A program made the position numbers and the translations under genes. DNA of 64,000 bases from an uncultured Chlorobiaceae bacterium (GTDB lineage: Bacteria > Bacteroidota > Chlorobiia > Chlorobiales > Chlorobiaceae): positions 87,655 to 151,654 of the forward strand of contig CAIRXW010000043.1 in the NCBI GenBank assembly GCA_903882665.1, given 5' to 3'. The notes under the pieces were generated by a model that was not told the DNA's origin, searched no databases, and saw only the letters and a list, made by a program, of their open reading frames with translations. This document shows, one piece after another, positions 34,888-44,552 of this stretch (its first letter is position 1; each line of letters begins with the position of its first letter).

Positions 34888-36303
34888 ATGACAACAGTCT
34901 CAGAGGTGCTTGATTATAAAGTGGCGGATCTCTCCCTTGCAGAATGGGGACGCAAGGAAATTGAGGTCGCTGAAAAAGAGATGCCGGGCCTTATGGCTAC
35001 CAGGCGCAAATATGCTGGCAAATATCCACTGAAAGGCGCCCGTATTGCAGGCTCACTGCACATGACCATCCAGACTGCCGTGCTGATCGAAACTCTTGTT
35101 GAGCTCGGAGCCGAGGTTCGCTGGGCAAGCTGCAACATCTTTTCAACACAGGATCATGCCGCTGCAGCCATCGCAGTAACCGGTGTCCCGGTCTTTGCAT
35201 GGAAGGGCGAAACCCTTGAAGAGTACTGGTGGTGTACCCGCCAGATCCTTGAGTTTGAAGGCGGAAAAGGGCCAAACCTTATCGTCGATGATGGTGGTGA
35301 TGCAACACTGATGATCATTCTCGGTTACAAAATCGAGAACAACCCGGAACTGCTCGAAAAAACTCCGGGCAATCTGGAAGAAAAAGCACTCTACCAGCAG
35401 TTCAGGGAGGTCTTTGCAGAGGACAACCAGCGCTGGCACAAGGTTGCAGCAGAGATGAAGGGCGTATCGGAAGAGACCACCACCGGTGTTCACCGACTTT
35501 ACCAGATGATGGAAAAAGGCGAACTGCTCTTCCCTGCCATCAACGTCAACGACTCGGTCACCAAGTCAAAATTCGACAACCTCTATGGATGCCGCGAATC
35601 ACTGGCTGACGGCATCAAGCGGGCAACCGATGTGATGGTTGCCGGTAAAGTGGTTGTGGTGCTCGGTTATGGCGATGTGGGCAAGGGCTCGGCCCGCTCA
35701 ATGCGTGCTTACGGTGCCAGGGTGATTGTTACGGAAATTGACCCGATCTGTGCGCTGCAGGCCGCAATGGAGGGCTACGAAGTCTCCACCATGGATGAGG
35801 CAGTCAAAGAAGGGAACATTTTTGTAACCACGACCGGCAACAAGGATGTCATCACCCTTGAGCACATGAAGCAGATGAAGGATGAAGCCATTGTCTGCAA
35901 CATCGGCCACTTCGACAACGAGATCCAGGTTGAGCAGCTCTACGCCTGCGCTGGAGCAAAAAGGCTCAACATCAAGCCACAGGTCGACAAGTATACCTTT
36001 GAGAACGGTAACTGCATCTATCTGCTTGCAGAAGGACGCCTTGTAAACCTCGGGTGCGCAACCGGACACCCTTCGTTTGTGATGAGCAACTCCTTCACCA
36101 ACCAGACACTTGCACAAATCGAACTCTGGACCAGGGAGTATGCCATTGGTGTTTACCGTCTGCCGAAAGAGCTCGATGAAGAGGTTGCAAGACTGCACCT
36201 TGAACAGCTCGGTGTAAAACTTACCCGTCTTTCAGACGAGCAGGCTGCCTACATCGGTGTTCCACTCGATGGGCCCTACAAACCAGAGCATTACCGCTAT
36301 TGA
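34888..36303 (+). CDS. ahcY: S-adenosylhomocysteine hydrolase
   Basis: AhcY splits S-adenosylhomocysteine to adenosine and homocysteine, removing the methyltransferase inhibitor. The 471-residue protein includes the SAH/substrate motifs [15 protein letters not shown] and [34 protein letters not shown] and the NAD-binding [10 protein letters not shown]. The insertion of about 40 residues near 150-190 places it in the longer bacterial class. The C-terminal PYKPEHYRY, which closes the NAD site of the neighbouring subunit, is present. It is the second gene of the metK operon and ends before a strong terminator. Confidence 0.98.
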   Translation: MTTVSEVLDYKVADLSLAEWGRKEIEVAEKEMPGLMATRRKYAGKYPLKGARIAGSLHMTIQTAVLIETLVELGAEVRWASCNIFSTQDHAAAAIAVTGVPVFAWKGETLEEYWWCTRQILEFEGGKGPNLIVDDGGDATLMIILGYKIENNPELLEKTPGNLEEKALYQQFREVFAEDNQRWHKVAAEMKGVSEETTTGVHRLYQMMEKGELLFPAINVNDSVTKSKFDNLYGCRESLADGIKRATDVMVAGKVVVVLGYGDVGKGSARSMRAYGARVIVTEIDPICALQAAMEGYEVSTMDEAVKEGNIFVTTTGNKDVITLEHMKQMKDEAIVCNIGHFDNEIQVEQLYACAGAKRLNIKPQVDKYTFENGNCIYLLAEGRLVNLGCATGHPSFVMSNSFTNQTLAQIELWTREYAIGVYRLPKELDEEVARLHLEQLGVKLTRLSDEQAAYIGVPLDGPYKPEHYRY

Positions 36304-36332
36304 TTTTGTTGTGGCCCGGAATATGATTGACA

Positions 36333-36371
36333 ATAAAAAAGGCAACCTCTCAAAAGGTTGCCTTTTTTATT
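36333..36371. terminator. Bidirectional intrinsic terminator between ahcY and tRNA-Gln
   Basis: AAAAAAGGCAACCT and AGGTTGCCTTTTTT form a near-perfect stem of about 14 bp with a short loop. The A-run and T-run let it end both the metK-ahcY transcript and the convergent tRNA-Gln transcript. Confidence 0.92.
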
Positions 36372-36373
36372 TG

Positions 36374-36445
36374 CTGGGGCGGCAGGATTCGAACCTGCGG
36401 ATGTCGGCTCCAAAGGCCGATGCCTTACCACTTGGCGACGCCCCA
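36374..36445 (-). tRNA. tRNA-Gln (anticodon TTG)
   Basis: The acceptor stem TGGGGCG/CGCCCCA is perfect and begins with the T1-A72 pair usual for tRNA-Gln. The anticodon stem TCGGC/GCCGA holds CTTTGGA, so the anticodon is TTG; the discriminator is G and the T-arm contains GGTTCGAATCC. CCA is not encoded. It is a single tRNA, convergent with ahcY. Confidence 0.95.
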
Positions 36446-36571
36446 ATCATACGGCCCGCAATGTACGTATATTAATATGAAATCACAATACGTTACATTG
36501 CGAAATATAGGGCGGGGCAGGGTTACGGAATAGAGGACGGGATGACCCCGCCCGTACGGGTGATATATTTA

Positions 36572-36598
36572 TTGGTATTGAAAACGGAATTATATTTG
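36572..36598 (+). promoter_or_regulatory. Candidate promoter for trpF (TTG ... TATATTTG)
   Basis: TATATTTG at 36591-36598 matches TAnnTTTG exactly and TTG occurs at 36572-36574, but the spacing (16 nt) is short of the usual 19-21. The start codon follows only 3 nt after the box, so the transcript would have almost no leader. Confidence 0.35.
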
Positions 36599-36601
36599 AC
36601 G

Positions 36602-37249
36602 ATGACAAAAATCAAAATCTGTGGAATAACGCGGCTGGAGGATGCCCTTGAGGCGTGCCGGACCGGGGCTGATGCTCTTGGCTTCAATTTCAGCGGCACG
36701 AGTCAGCGAAACATAACTCCTGAGCGGGCCAGGGAGATCATCGAAAAACTGCCCCCGCTTGTTCATTCTGCGGGTATCTTTGTTGATCACTCACCCGAAG
36801 AGATCAATGCCATCTGCCGCTTCTGCGGACTTCAGATAGCGCAATTGCACAGCGAACAGTACAGCCCGGAGCAGGCACAATCAATCACCGAGGCAAGGGT
36901 AATCAAGGTTTTTAGGCCTGAAGAAAATTTTGCGGTAGAGGAGGTTTTTGCGTTTGCAAAAAAAAGCGGAGTCAATGCGTTCCTCTTCGATGCGTACCGG
37001 CCCGATATGGCTGGCGGAACAGGAGAGAGCATAAAACTCTCTCTTGCAGCGCGTATCTTCCGTGAACTTGGCGACTCCTGTTATGCCATACTGGCCGGAG
37101 GGCTCACGGCCACCAATGTCGGCGAAGCAATTCGCCAGATCCAGCCCTACGGCGTCGATACCGCAAGCGGAGTCGAAACCGTAGCCGGTATCAAGGACTG
37201 CTTAAAAATGAGATCATTCACGAAAGCAGCACGCGAGGCTCTCTCTTGA
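36602..37249 (+). CDS. trpF: Phosphoribosylanthranilate isomerase
   Basis: TrpF catalyses the Amadori rearrangement of N-(5'-phosphoribosyl)anthranilate in tryptophan synthesis. The start ATG 36602 gives the canonical N-terminus MTKIKICGI with the catalytic Cys; 20 codons upstream in frame are not family-like. The TIM barrel shows DALGFNFSGTSQRNI, the catalytic Asp in LFDAY, the phosphate-binding GGTGES (partial) and LAGGLTATNV, and DTASGVE near the end. The 215-residue length is normal. It stands alone from other trp genes and its 3' end meets the convergent hydrolase gene after 2 nt. Confidence 0.95.
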   Translation: MTKIKICGITRLEDALEACRTGADALGFNFSGTSQRNITPERAREIIEKLPPLVHSAGIFVDHSPEEINAICRFCGLQIAQLHSEQYSPEQAQSITEARVIKVFRPEENFAVEEVFAFAKKSGVNAFLFDAYRPDMAGGTGESIKLSLAARIFRELGDSCYAILAGGLTATNVGEAIRQIQPYGVDTASGVETVAGIKDCLKMRSFTKAAREALS

Positions 37250-37251
37250 CT

Positions 37252-38214
37252 TCAACGGCCAGCAACGGCTGCAAGATGCCCAATGATAAGCTCCGAGGCC
37301 GTATCAGGCAATTCAACGGTGATCAGGTGCCCGCATTTCGGTATTTCAACATAGCGGCCCTTGCCGGTCAGCTCAACCAGTTTTTTGGTATTCTTGCAGG
37401 TCATGATCGCATCTCCCGCACCTGCTACAAAAAGAAGAGAGGCATCAACAGCCCTGACCATATCAGGCACTGAGCCCGTTACCTCATAAGAGGTTATCTG
37501 AAGGGTTGTCTGTTCAATGGCATCCGGTGCACAAAGCCCGAGACTCCTGAACGCTATAAGAATATCATGATGCGGAACCGGATTCTTGGCCAGCACCAGC
37601 CGGGCATAGACATAGGCAGGAAACCACCAAGTCAGTTTGCGTAACATATTATTGAAAACGAACGGAATGATACTCGATGAAACGGCCTTGATGAAGGCAT
37701 TGTTCGGGAGCATGCCAAAATTGAAAAAGGTCATCGACCGAATAAGACCGGGATTGGAACGGGCATAATCGAGCGCCACAAACGGCCCGAAAGAAAATGC
37801 GGCTATATGAAACCCTTTAAGCTCAAGCTTGCTGACAAGCTCACGCAGGTCATGCGCAAAAAAATCGATGTGGTAGTGGTTCTTTGGATCATTGTCTGAC
37901 CATCCATGCCCGCGCATGTCGTAGGATATGGTCCGTACCCCTTTGCGGTTGAGATAGTTGACCACATGATGCCACCACATCCACCAGCAATCCCAGCCAT
38001 GAATAAGCACAACGGTCTCTTTGGCATCTCTGGGGCCTGAGTCGTGATAATGATGAACAATACCGTTCAGCTCTATAAAGCAACTGTTCTCCATTAATGA
38101 AAGCTCATAGGTTGCGCGTTTCGCCGCATCCACGTCCTGCGATGCCTGGATAGTGAGCTGCTCCTGCCGATAACGATTGAATTTGCTGGTCGGGGATGAC
38201 GCCTGTTGTGCCAT
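37252..38214 (-). CDS. Alpha/beta fold hydrolase
   Basis: This is a 320-residue serine hydrolase of the alpha/beta superfamily. The oxyanion-hole HGWDCWW region, YDMRGHGWSDND and nucleophile elbow AAFSFGPFVALDY are present. The elbow is AFSFG instead of the standard GxSxG, the first Gly being Ala. Candidate catalytic acid is Asp in GAGDAIMTCKN and the base His in CGHLITVE. A cap-like helical insertion lies at about 165-230. The N-terminal 50 residues are extra and charged. The substrate is unknown. The 3' end is 2 nt from trpF on the opposite strand. Confidence 0.83.
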   Translation of the reverse strand: MAQQASSPTSKFNRYRQEQLTIQASQDVDAAKRATYELSLMENSCFIELNGIVHHYHDSGPRDAKETVVLIHGWDCWWMWWHHVVNYLNRKGVRTISYDMRGHGWSDNDPKNHYHIDFFAHDLRELVSKLELKGFHIAAFSFGPFVALDYARSNPGLIRSMTFFNFGMLPNNAFIKAVSSSIIPFVFNNMLRKLTWWFPAYVYARLVLAKNPVPHHDILIAFRSLGLCAPDAIEQTTLQITSYEVTGSVPDMVRAVDASLLFVAGAGDAIMTCKNTKKLVELTGKGRYVEIPKCGHLITVELPDTASELIIGHLAAVAGR

Positions 38215-38402
38215 AAGATTAAGCGGCTTATGATGAGTTAAGATATGCCTGAATATAATCTATAAATGAAGAAAAAATGCGCGGTCATGGGGGAATTCCA
38301 ATAAAACGGCCATTTGCAGCGCCAAAAAGAGGATATCGAAAAACTCTCGACCACGAAAAGATGGTGCAACAATAGTCGAAAAAATTAGAGATCGACCTCA
38401 TG

Positions 38403-40169
38403 CTACACGGAAGAGGAGGTTCCCGGGGCAGGAGAAAAGAGAAAAATCTTTTCGCATTCGCGCCGGATAATTTCCTGCTGTTCGAGAATCAGTTCCGGAT
38501 CAACGGTAAAGTGGTTAAGGAGCTGTGAAAATATCTGTATGGATGTTTCAAATTTTTCTGTAACGACAACATCGGCGCCAGCCTTGTAGAGCTCTGCGAC
38601 ATCATCGAGCGTTCTTGCCCTGACGATAATGAACGCTTTTTTATTGATTTCGCGAATCACCGCAATACTTTTTCGAATTGCCGTGGCATCTGAAATACCA
38701 AGAACCAGCGCACGCGCATGATCCATGCCGGCACGAATCAATGCCTTTTTTTCTGTGCAGTCGCCATAAAAAATCGGTTCCCCCTTTCTTCTCATGACCT
38801 TGACCATTTCCCTATCAATCTCAAGCACACAATAGGAGATATTGGTAGCATGAAGCACGGCCGCCACATTCTGGCCATTGATGCCAAACCCGATAATTCC
38901 TGCATGAATCTCCCCTGCACAGATAATCGTACTGTCAGTTGGACGCACAGCAGGGCTCGATGAATCCCTTGAGACAAGGGGAATAAAACCAAGTGCCGGC
39001 GCAACCTGGTCAGCAACCTTCGGCGCAATGGCTATCATGGCTGGAGTAACAATCATGGTGACGACGATAATGACAAGCATGGCCTGAAAAACCTCATGAT
39101 TGATGACACTGTTCTTCAGGCCGCTCTCCGCCAGCACAAAAGAGAACTCCCCGATCTGTGCAAGCGCCATGCCCGCCATCATGCTGACCCGAAGAGAATT
39201 GCCGAGAGCCAGAGAGACTCCCCCAACCAGCAGCCCTTTCACAAGCAGTACGACAAGGGCGATGGAGACAAAGAGAGGCAGATTGATCATTTTGACGTCA
39301 AGCATAAGCCCTACGGATATAAAAAAAATGCTGCTGAACGCCTCGCGAAACGGATCAATGGTCACGCTTATCTGATGACTTTCATCGGTACTTGCAATCA
39401 CCATACCAGCGGCAAATGAACCAAGGGCAAGCGACAAACCAGCCAGAGAAGTCAAATAAGCCGCACCGAAACAGATCACCAGTGCCCCGAGAACCAATAC
39501 CTCCCTGGCATGAAGAGAGGCAATAAGACGAACCATTTTCGGCATAAGCAGCCTGAAACCAAAAAAAATTATCGTGGCAAAGAGCACAATGATGCCAATT
39601 TTTTTACCTGCCATCACAAAAGAGGGCGCAGCATCGGGATTTAAAAAATTAATGCCAATCATCAGGGGAACAATCGCGATATCCTGAAAAATCAAAATCC
39701 CCAAAGCAACGCGGCCATGCTGCAGAGTCAGCTCATCGCGGTCATTGAGAATCTTCAGGCATATTGCCGTACTGCTGACCGAAAAGGCGAATCCCAAAAA
39801 AACGGAGGCCGAAAGGGTAATGGCTTGCCCTATGGCAAGCATAAACCAGTAGGAAAGAAAACTGATAGCAAGACCGGTAAGAAGAAGCTGGACGACGCCG
39901 CCAACCAGCACAATTTTTTTCAGTTTTTTGAGGTCATCAAGCGAAAACTCAAGACCGATCGTAAACAACAGAAGAACGACGCCAAGTTCGGCAAGCGTAG
40001 AAATCATTTTTTGATCATAGACCGCACCGATACCTGACGGACCAAAAAGAATGCCCGTAAAAATCAGCCCGATAACCGGCGGAATCTTCAACCGCTGGAA
40101 AACCAGAATAATAACGACAGCCAATGCACCGATAAGCACCAGTTCACCGAGAAAATCAAATTCATGCAT
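38403..40169 (-). CDS. KefB-like monovalent cation:proton antiporter (CPA2) with TrkA-N domain
   Basis: CPA2 proteins exchange K+ or Na+ for protons, often under nucleotide or thiol control. The 588-residue protein has about 12 transmembrane helices in residues 1-390, with the family phrases PPVIGLIFTGILFGPSG and LGVVLLLFTIGLEFS, and the Na+/H+ exchanger helix including ALGILIFQDIAIVPLM. The cytosolic part from about 410 holds a Rossmann-like RCK/TrkA-N domain (GFGINGQNVAAVL, later GDCTEKKALIRAG and ARALVLGISD). No C-terminal TrkA-C domain is evident. It is a lone gene. Confidence 0.92.
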   Translation of the reverse strand: MHEFDFLGELVLIGALAVVIILVFQRLKIPPVIGLIFTGILFGPSGIGAVYDQKMISTLAELGVVLLLFTIGLEFSLDDLKKLKKIVLVGGVVQLLLTGLAISFLSYWFMLAIGQAITLSASVFLGFAFSVSSTAICLKILNDRDELTLQHGRVALGILIFQDIAIVPLMIGINFLNPDAAPSFVMAGKKIGIIVLFATIIFFGFRLLMPKMVRLIASLHAREVLVLGALVICFGAAYLTSLAGLSLALGSFAAGMVIASTDESHQISVTIDPFREAFSSIFFISVGLMLDVKMINLPLFVSIALVVLLVKGLLVGGVSLALGNSLRVSMMAGMALAQIGEFSFVLAESGLKNSVINHEVFQAMLVIIVVTMIVTPAMIAIAPKVADQVAPALGFIPLVSRDSSSPAVRPTDSTIICAGEIHAGIIGFGINGQNVAAVLHATNISYCVLEIDREMVKVMRRKGEPIFYGDCTEKKALIRAGMDHARALVLGISDATAIRKSIAVIREINKKAFIIVRARTLDDVAELYKAGADVVVTEKFETSIQIFSQLLNHFTVDPELILEQQEIIRRECEKIFLFSPAPGTSSSV

Positions 40170-40330
40170 AGAGAGAATACCTTACGAGAGGAAAAAATGA
40201 CTTTCAAAAGATTTATTCTTTTATTGTATAGATATCTATAAACAATTCAAAAAAAGAGTTAACCATAACGGCGGACAGGAGGAAATGCCCGTTTTGAAAA
40301 TCCTGTGCCGCATGAATTATCTGTTTGAAG

Positions 40331-40463
40331 ATTTCCGGAAATTACCGTAAACTTGACACTGAAATCAGTCAATGGTTGACTGATCGCTACTCAGGTAATT
40401 TGTGCTTTGGTTGCCTGACGCGCTATCTCTTCCTATCAATGCATATGCATACCGAGACTAACA
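40331..40463 (+). ncRNA. Chlorobi-RRM RNA-like leader of the RRM gene (approximate limits)
   Basis: The Chlorobi-RRM motif is a conserved RNA leader known from Chlorobi upstream of RRM protein genes. This leader contains a perfect 12-bp palindrome ATTTCCGGAAAT (40331-40342) and a perfect 9-bp hairpin with a 3-nt loop, ATCAGTCAA-TGG-TTGACTGAT (40364-40384). A promoter-like TTG ... TAATTTG lies at 40376-40402. If that promoter is used, the hairpin would be an operator overlapping the -33 box rather than RNA; otherwise it is an RNA stem that may let the RRM protein regulate its own mRNA. Confidence 0.5.
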
Positions 40464-40736
40464 ATGAATATTTATATTGGCAATTTGGCTTACACCGTTA
40501 CTGAAGATGATCTTCGTGATGCCTTTTCCGAATTCGGGGAGGTCGAAACCGCAAGTATCATTAACGACAAATTTTCAGGCCGTTCCAAAGGGTTCGGGTT
40601 TGTTGACATGCCGAACGACAGTGAAGCTCGTGAAGCCATCGAAGCAATGAACAACAAGGATTTGAACGGCCGTACCATAAAGGTAAACGAAGCGAAGCCG
40701 CGCGAAGAAAAACCAGCAAGAAGAGAGCGCTACTGA
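40464..40736 (+). CDS. RRM domain RNA-binding protein
   Basis: The 90-residue protein is a single RNA recognition motif of the glycine-rich/cold-shock type found in cyanobacteria and Chlorobi. RNP2 is MNIYIGNLAYTV and RNP1 is KGFGFVDM, with the usual beta-alpha-beta-beta-alpha-beta spacing and helix 1 DLRDAFSEFGEV. A short basic tail (AKPREEKPARRERY) follows. It likely binds single-stranded RNA as a chaperone. The gene has a structured leader and ends in an intrinsic terminator, so it is a one-gene transcript. Confidence 0.95.
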   Translation: MNIYIGNLAYTVTEDDLRDAFSEFGEVETASIINDKFSGRSKGFGFVDMPNDSEAREAIEAMNNKDLNGRTIKVNEAKPREEKPARRERY

Positions 40737-40767
40737 ACCTTGAGTTGTTAAACCCCTCCCCTGCTGA

Positions 40768-40802
40768 GCCAGAAAGAATGGAAATTCTCTCTGGCTTTTT
40801 TT
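40768..40802 (+). terminator. Intrinsic terminator of the RRM gene
   Basis: Stem GCCAGA/TCTGGC (extended by AAG/CTC pairing) with an AT-rich loop is followed by seven T residues. It makes an upstream start for the next ORF (before about 40803) unlikely. Confidence 0.85.
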
Positions 40803-40849
40803 ATGGCAGGAATAGTTTTTTTGAAACCCGGGAATCCTTGTTATCCATT

Positions 40850-41143
40850 ATGCCTGTACAAGTCGTCTACATTACAGCGGCGCTTCTCCTCGTCGCCATT
40901 CTGCCTCTCTCTCTGCCTGCTGACTTTTACGCCCTGCTGAAAATCGTTGCTGGAGGCACCTTTGCCTGGGGAGCCTACAGAAACTTTGGCAAGAAACTGT
41001 TCCTGCTCCCCCTGGCATATACCATGCTGGCGATACTCTACAATCCTGTCATGGAAATCAACCTTGCAAAAGAGATCTCGATAGCGCTTAACCTTGTTGC
41101 CGCAACACTCCTGCTCTCAACAAAACAGCATATCGCGCAATAA
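40850..41143 (+). CDS. Small hypothetical membrane protein (DUF6804-like)
   Basis: From ATG 40850 the product is 97 residues with three or four hydrophobic helices. The phrase LSLPADFYALLKIVAGGTF, then AYRNFGKKLFLLPLAYTMLA, resembles a family of small bacterial membrane proteins of unknown function (DUF6804-like; assignment from memory of the pattern). An upstream frame extension is rejected because it would run through the RRM terminator. Its 3' end is convergent with the rubrerythrin gene. Confidence 0.65.
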   Translation: MPVQVVYITAALLLVAILPLSLPADFYALLKIVAGGTFAWGAYRNFGKKLFLLPLAYTMLAILYNPVMEINLAKEISIALNLVAATLLLSTKQHIAQ

Positions 41144-41226
41144 AATGCGATAACGATGAAACCGCTCATGTTCTTCCCTGGGCAGGAAGAAAAAAAGGAG
41201 ATGCCACAAAAAAAACGTACAGGTCA

Positions 41227-41724
41227 TTACACCTGAACATACCGCGAAGCCTTTGCGCCGCATATCGGGCAATTTTCCGGCGGAGTGCCAAGCTCGATAT
41301 GACCGCAGAATGGGCAGAGCCATACCTCGGCTTCCTCGATATCCTGACCGTTACGCACCGCTTCCAGCGCTTTTTTATACAGTTCAGCATGAACCCGTTC
41401 AGCCTTGAGCGCAAAGCCAAACATCCGCTTTGCGGGATGCTCATCTGCTTCAGCCTGCTCCAGCATCGGCGGATACATTTCGGTATGCTCAAATGTTTCG
41501 CCCCCGATAGCGCTCTCCAGATTTTCAGCAGTTGAGCCCACTCCACCGAGAGCCTCAAAATGGCCCGCTGCATGGATGCGCTCAGCCTGGGCGGTTGTAC
41601 GGAACAACTTCGCGATATTGCCAAACCCCTTGCTCTCAGCCTCTTGCGCAAAGGCAAGGTACTTCTGGTTAGCCTGACTCTCGCCAGCAAATGCCTCTTT
41701 CAGATTCTCTTTTGTTGTCGTCAT
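41227..41724 (-). CDS. rbr: Rubrerythrin
   Basis: Rubrerythrin reduces hydrogen peroxide with a diiron site, protecting anaerobes from oxidative stress. The 165-residue protein has an N-terminal four-helix ferritin-like domain with EAFAGESQANQKYLAFAQEA and FEHTEMYPPMLEQAEADEHP. The C-terminal rubredoxin-like domain has two CxxC pairs (LCPFCGHIELG and CPICGA). All iron ligands expected for both sites are present. It starts at MTTTKENLKEAFAGES. It lies downstream of the UPF0149 gene on the same strand. Confidence 0.96.
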   Translation of the reverse strand: MTTTKENLKEAFAGESQANQKYLAFAQEAESKGFGNIAKLFRTTAQAERIHAAGHFEALGGVGSTAENLESAIGGETFEHTEMYPPMLEQAEADEHPAKRMFGFALKAERVHAELYKKALEAVRNGQDIEEAEVWLCPFCGHIELGTPPENCPICGAKASRYVQV

Positions 41725-41768
41725 AACGCTATCTCACTTGTTTTGTTCTTCGAAAAATTTGCAGCCCA

Positions 41769-42359
41769 TCAGGCCTCTTTCCAGTAATCATATATTTTGG
41801 TGACAAATCCGGGCATCAAGAGTGTCATATTATCCAGATCTTCCTCCGTCAAATCGTCGAAATCATCGGTTATTTTTGCAAGAAGAAACATCGGCATGAC
41901 AAACTGCGCGCTCTCCTCATCTTCCAGAAAAGGTCTCCATGACTCATGTGCCAACTCCATTCCCACAGTAAATCCAAGTGCCCAGTTTTCAACGGCGAGC
42001 CTCTTCTCCTCCTCATCAGCATAACCATACTGCTCAAACAGCGGAAAAAACTCATCGGGATCTTCATCAAATTGCCGGGCAATGGAGTTCATATGGCGAA
42101 CAAGAAAATCGCGAATGGTTCTTGCTTCCGCTGCTGAAGCAAAAGAGGGCTGCTCATTGTTTTCCTGATCCCATATAAAGGAGATCCATCGGTCTTGCGG
42201 AATCACCTCAGGACCGACAACCAGAGCGGCCATATACCCGTCAACCATTTCAATGGAAAAGAGGCAATCCTCCGGAGTTGCCTCAGAGCAGAGAAAGCTC
42301 TCCAGTATTTCAAGCTCTTCATTGGAGAGCGGCTGCTGTTGCTGTTCAGATGGGTTCAT
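41769..42359 (-). CDS. UPF0149/YecA family protein
   Basis: UPF0149 proteins (YgfB/YecA) are small helical proteins with no firm general role. I chose ATG 42359 (MNPSEQQQQPLSNEELE), giving 196 residues; 24 upstream codons are not homologous in character. Family features are the opening LSNEELEILESFL and the CLFSIEMVDGYMAALVVGPEVI segment, followed by FFPLFEQYGYADEEE and the conserved WALGFTVGMELAHESWRPFL. It lacks the C-terminal SEC-C zinc tail of YecA. It is followed by rubrerythrin and is divergent from the SulP gene. Confidence 0.87.
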   Translation of the reverse strand: MNPSEQQQQPLSNEELEILESFLCSEATPEDCLFSIEMVDGYMAALVVGPEVIPQDRWISFIWDQENNEQPSFASAAEARTIRDFLVRHMNSIARQFDEDPDEFFPLFEQYGYADEEEKRLAVENWALGFTVGMELAHESWRPFLEDEESAQFVMPMFLLAKITDDFDDLTEEDLDNMTLLMPGFVTKIYDYWKEA

Positions 42360-42575
42360 GAGAGTGGGCAGTTTATAATGGACAATGAATAATTTGCTGG
42401 CCAGCACTTCTGAAGTGCTCACAAAACTCAACGCTTACAACGGCGGTTCAAAAACAAGAGCGCGGTTATTGCTGACATGATAGCGCACTGTATTGATAAA
42501 ATAATACAAAAAGATTATATAGAAACCCAAGCCTGCCAGGGGCTACTTGTTCATTTTCTTTTTCAGAAGCACGTC

Positions 42576-44282
42576 ATGTTCAAACCAAAATTATTTTCAA
42601 TCCTGCCGGAGCTTACCCCGGATCGGATCATGAAGGATGTCATTGCCGGGATCATGGTCGGCATTGTTGCCCTGCCGCTGGCGATAGCTTTTGCCATAGC
42701 ATCCGGAGTTTCACCTGAAAAGGGTCTTATTACTGCCGTTGTCGGTGGTTTCCTTGTCTCTTTTCTTGGGGGAAGCCGGGTACAGATTGGCGGCCCGACG
42801 GGAGCCTTTATTGTAATCCTCTACGGGATTGTCCAGCAATACGGCATCAACGGCCTTGTCATAGCGACCATCATGTCGGGCATCATCCTCATGATCATGG
42901 GCTTTGCCCAGTTCGGCTCGCTCATCAAGTTTATCCCCTATCCGGTGATTGTCGGATTTACAAGCGGTATTGCTGTCATTATTTTCTCCAGCCAGGTCAA
43001 GGATTTTCTTGGTCTCGACATCGCCATCGTGCCTGCCGACTTTATCGGCAAATGGCTATCCTACGCAAAAAGTCTGCCGACATTTCACCTTGCAAGTTTC
43101 ATGATCGGCATACTTGCCCTCCTGATTATCCTCTTCTGGCCGAAACTGTCACGAAAAATTCCCGGTTCACTTATCGCGATTATCGCAACAACCGTGATTG
43201 TGCAATACTTTCATCTTGATGTCGCAACCATTCAGTCCCGTTTCGGAGAGATCCCCTCCATGATTCCAGCGCCAACACTCCCTGCGATTGATTTTGCCAC
43301 CATACAGCACCTCATCATGCCGGCAACCACCATCGCCCTGCTTGGAGCAATCGAAGCGCTGCTTTCGGCTGTGGTTGCTGACGGCATGATAGGCAGTCGG
43401 CACAAGTCGAATATGGAGCTGATTGCCCAGGGGGCCGCAAATATCATTACACCCCTCTTCGGTGGCATTCCCGTCACCGGAGCAATCGCAAGAACGGCGA
43501 CCAATGTCAAAAACGGCGGCAGAACCCCTGTGGCTGGAATAGTTCACGCCATCACTCTGCTGCTTATCATGCTGCTCTTCGGCAAGTGGGCCAAGCTCAT
43601 TCCGATGCCTGCACTGGCCGCCATCCTCATTATTGTTGCATGGAACATGAGCGAAATCCACGTCTTTCGGCAACTACTCAAAAGCCCGCGAAGCGATGTC
43701 ATTGTCCTGCTGACCACCTTCGGCCTGACCGTTGTTTTTGATCTTACACTTGCTATTGAAATCGGGATGCTCCTTGCAGTTATCCTTTTCATGCAACGCA
43801 TGGCCCAGCTCTCCAATGTCGGCGTCATTACCAGGGAACTCTCAGACCGCGATGAAGAGGATGACCCGAATACGATTGTGACACGGAAAGTGCCTGATGG
43901 TGTTGAGGTCTTTGAAATAGGCGGCCCCTTTTTCTTTGGTGCTGCAAGCAAATTCAGGGAGGCGATGCACATTGTTGAAAAGGCACCGAAAATCCGGATC
44001 ATCAGAATGCGGAGTGTCCTTTCAATCGACGCCACAGGGCTCAATATGATGAGGGATTTGCTTAAAGACTGCAAAAAAACAGAAACCCGGCTTATTCTCT
44101 CCGGCGTTCATGCCCAGCCACTCTTTGCACTGCAGCAATACGGACTGTACGATGAGCTGGGTGAAGAGAACATTTTCGGCAATATTGACGATGCTCTCGA
44201 CCACGCAAGAGAGATGCTTGGTCTGCCAAAAATGGGACGACAGCAAAACTTTGTGCCAACCGTACAGCGGGAAAAAAGCTGA
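42576..44282 (+). CDS. SulP family anion transporter with STAS domain
   Basis: SulP proteins transport sulfate, bicarbonate or related anions. From ATG 42576 the protein has 568 residues, about 12-14 transmembrane helices and the SulP opening [38 protein letters not shown] follows in helix 3, and there is a C-terminal STAS domain (about 440-550, including [16 protein letters not shown] with the helix-capping Asp-Ala-Thr). Another 33 codons upstream are in frame but hydrophilic and non-homologous. A 216-nt divergent promoter region separates it from UPF0149. Substrate: sulfate or bicarbonate, undecided. Confidence 0.9.
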   Translation: MFKPKLFSILPELTPDRIMKDVIAGIMVGIVALPLAIAFAIASGVSPEKGLITAVVGGFLVSFLGGSRVQIGGPTGAFIVILYGIVQQYGINGLVIATIMSGIILMIMGFAQFGSLIKFIPYPVIVGFTSGIAVIIFSSQVKDFLGLDIAIVPADFIGKWLSYAKSLPTFHLASFMIGILALLIILFWPKLSRKIPGSLIAIIATTVIVQYFHLDVATIQSRFGEIPSMIPAPTLPAIDFATIQHLIMPATTIALLGAIEALLSAVVADGMIGSRHKSNMELIAQGAANIITPLFGGIPVTGAIARTATNVKNGGRTPVAGIVHAITLLLIMLLFGKWAKLIPMPALAAILIIVAWNMSEIHVFRQLLKSPRSDVIVLLTTFGLTVVFDLTLAIEIGMLLAVILFMQRMAQLSNVGVITRELSDRDEEDDPNTIVTRKVPDGVEVFEIGGPFFFGAASKFREAMHIVEKAPKIRIIRMRSVLSIDATGLNMMRDLLKDCKKTETRLILSGVHAQPLFALQQYGLYDELGEENIFGNIDDALDHAREMLGLPKMGRQQNFVPTVQREKS

Positions 44283-44295
44283 GTTCCACCGCCCA

Positions 44296-44330
44296 GGGGT
44301 AACCATTCATAACCTGTGAGGGGTTACCCC
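44296..44330 (+). terminator. Hairpin after the SulP gene
   Basis: GGGGTAACC (44296-44304) and GGTTACCCC (44322-44330) form a perfect 9-bp stem 14 nt after the stop codon. There is no T-run, so it may be a weak terminator or a 3'-end stabiliser. Confidence 0.5.
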
Positions 44331-44552
44331 GGACTGGAAGTACATAAGCGCTCCGGAAAAAGACAAGGCCAGACACCAAACAGATACTGACGTTACTCTG
44401 AAAAAGCAAAAAACACCACGCCCTTAATTTATTTCATAAAAATCCTGATAAACTATATTTTATTACAAAAAATAAAACATTTTCCTTATTATTAGAGGTC
44501 GCCATTCGTATCCAAAACAAGAACGCTCCTTTATAAACAGGAATATTGAACT

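Noticed and set aside
41179..41202. TTCTTCC/GGAAGAA hairpin between two convergent genes as a terminator
   Set aside because: The stem is 7 bp and the adjoining run is A on the plus strand, not T, so it does not terminate the plus-strand gene; the minus-strand side has no T-run either.
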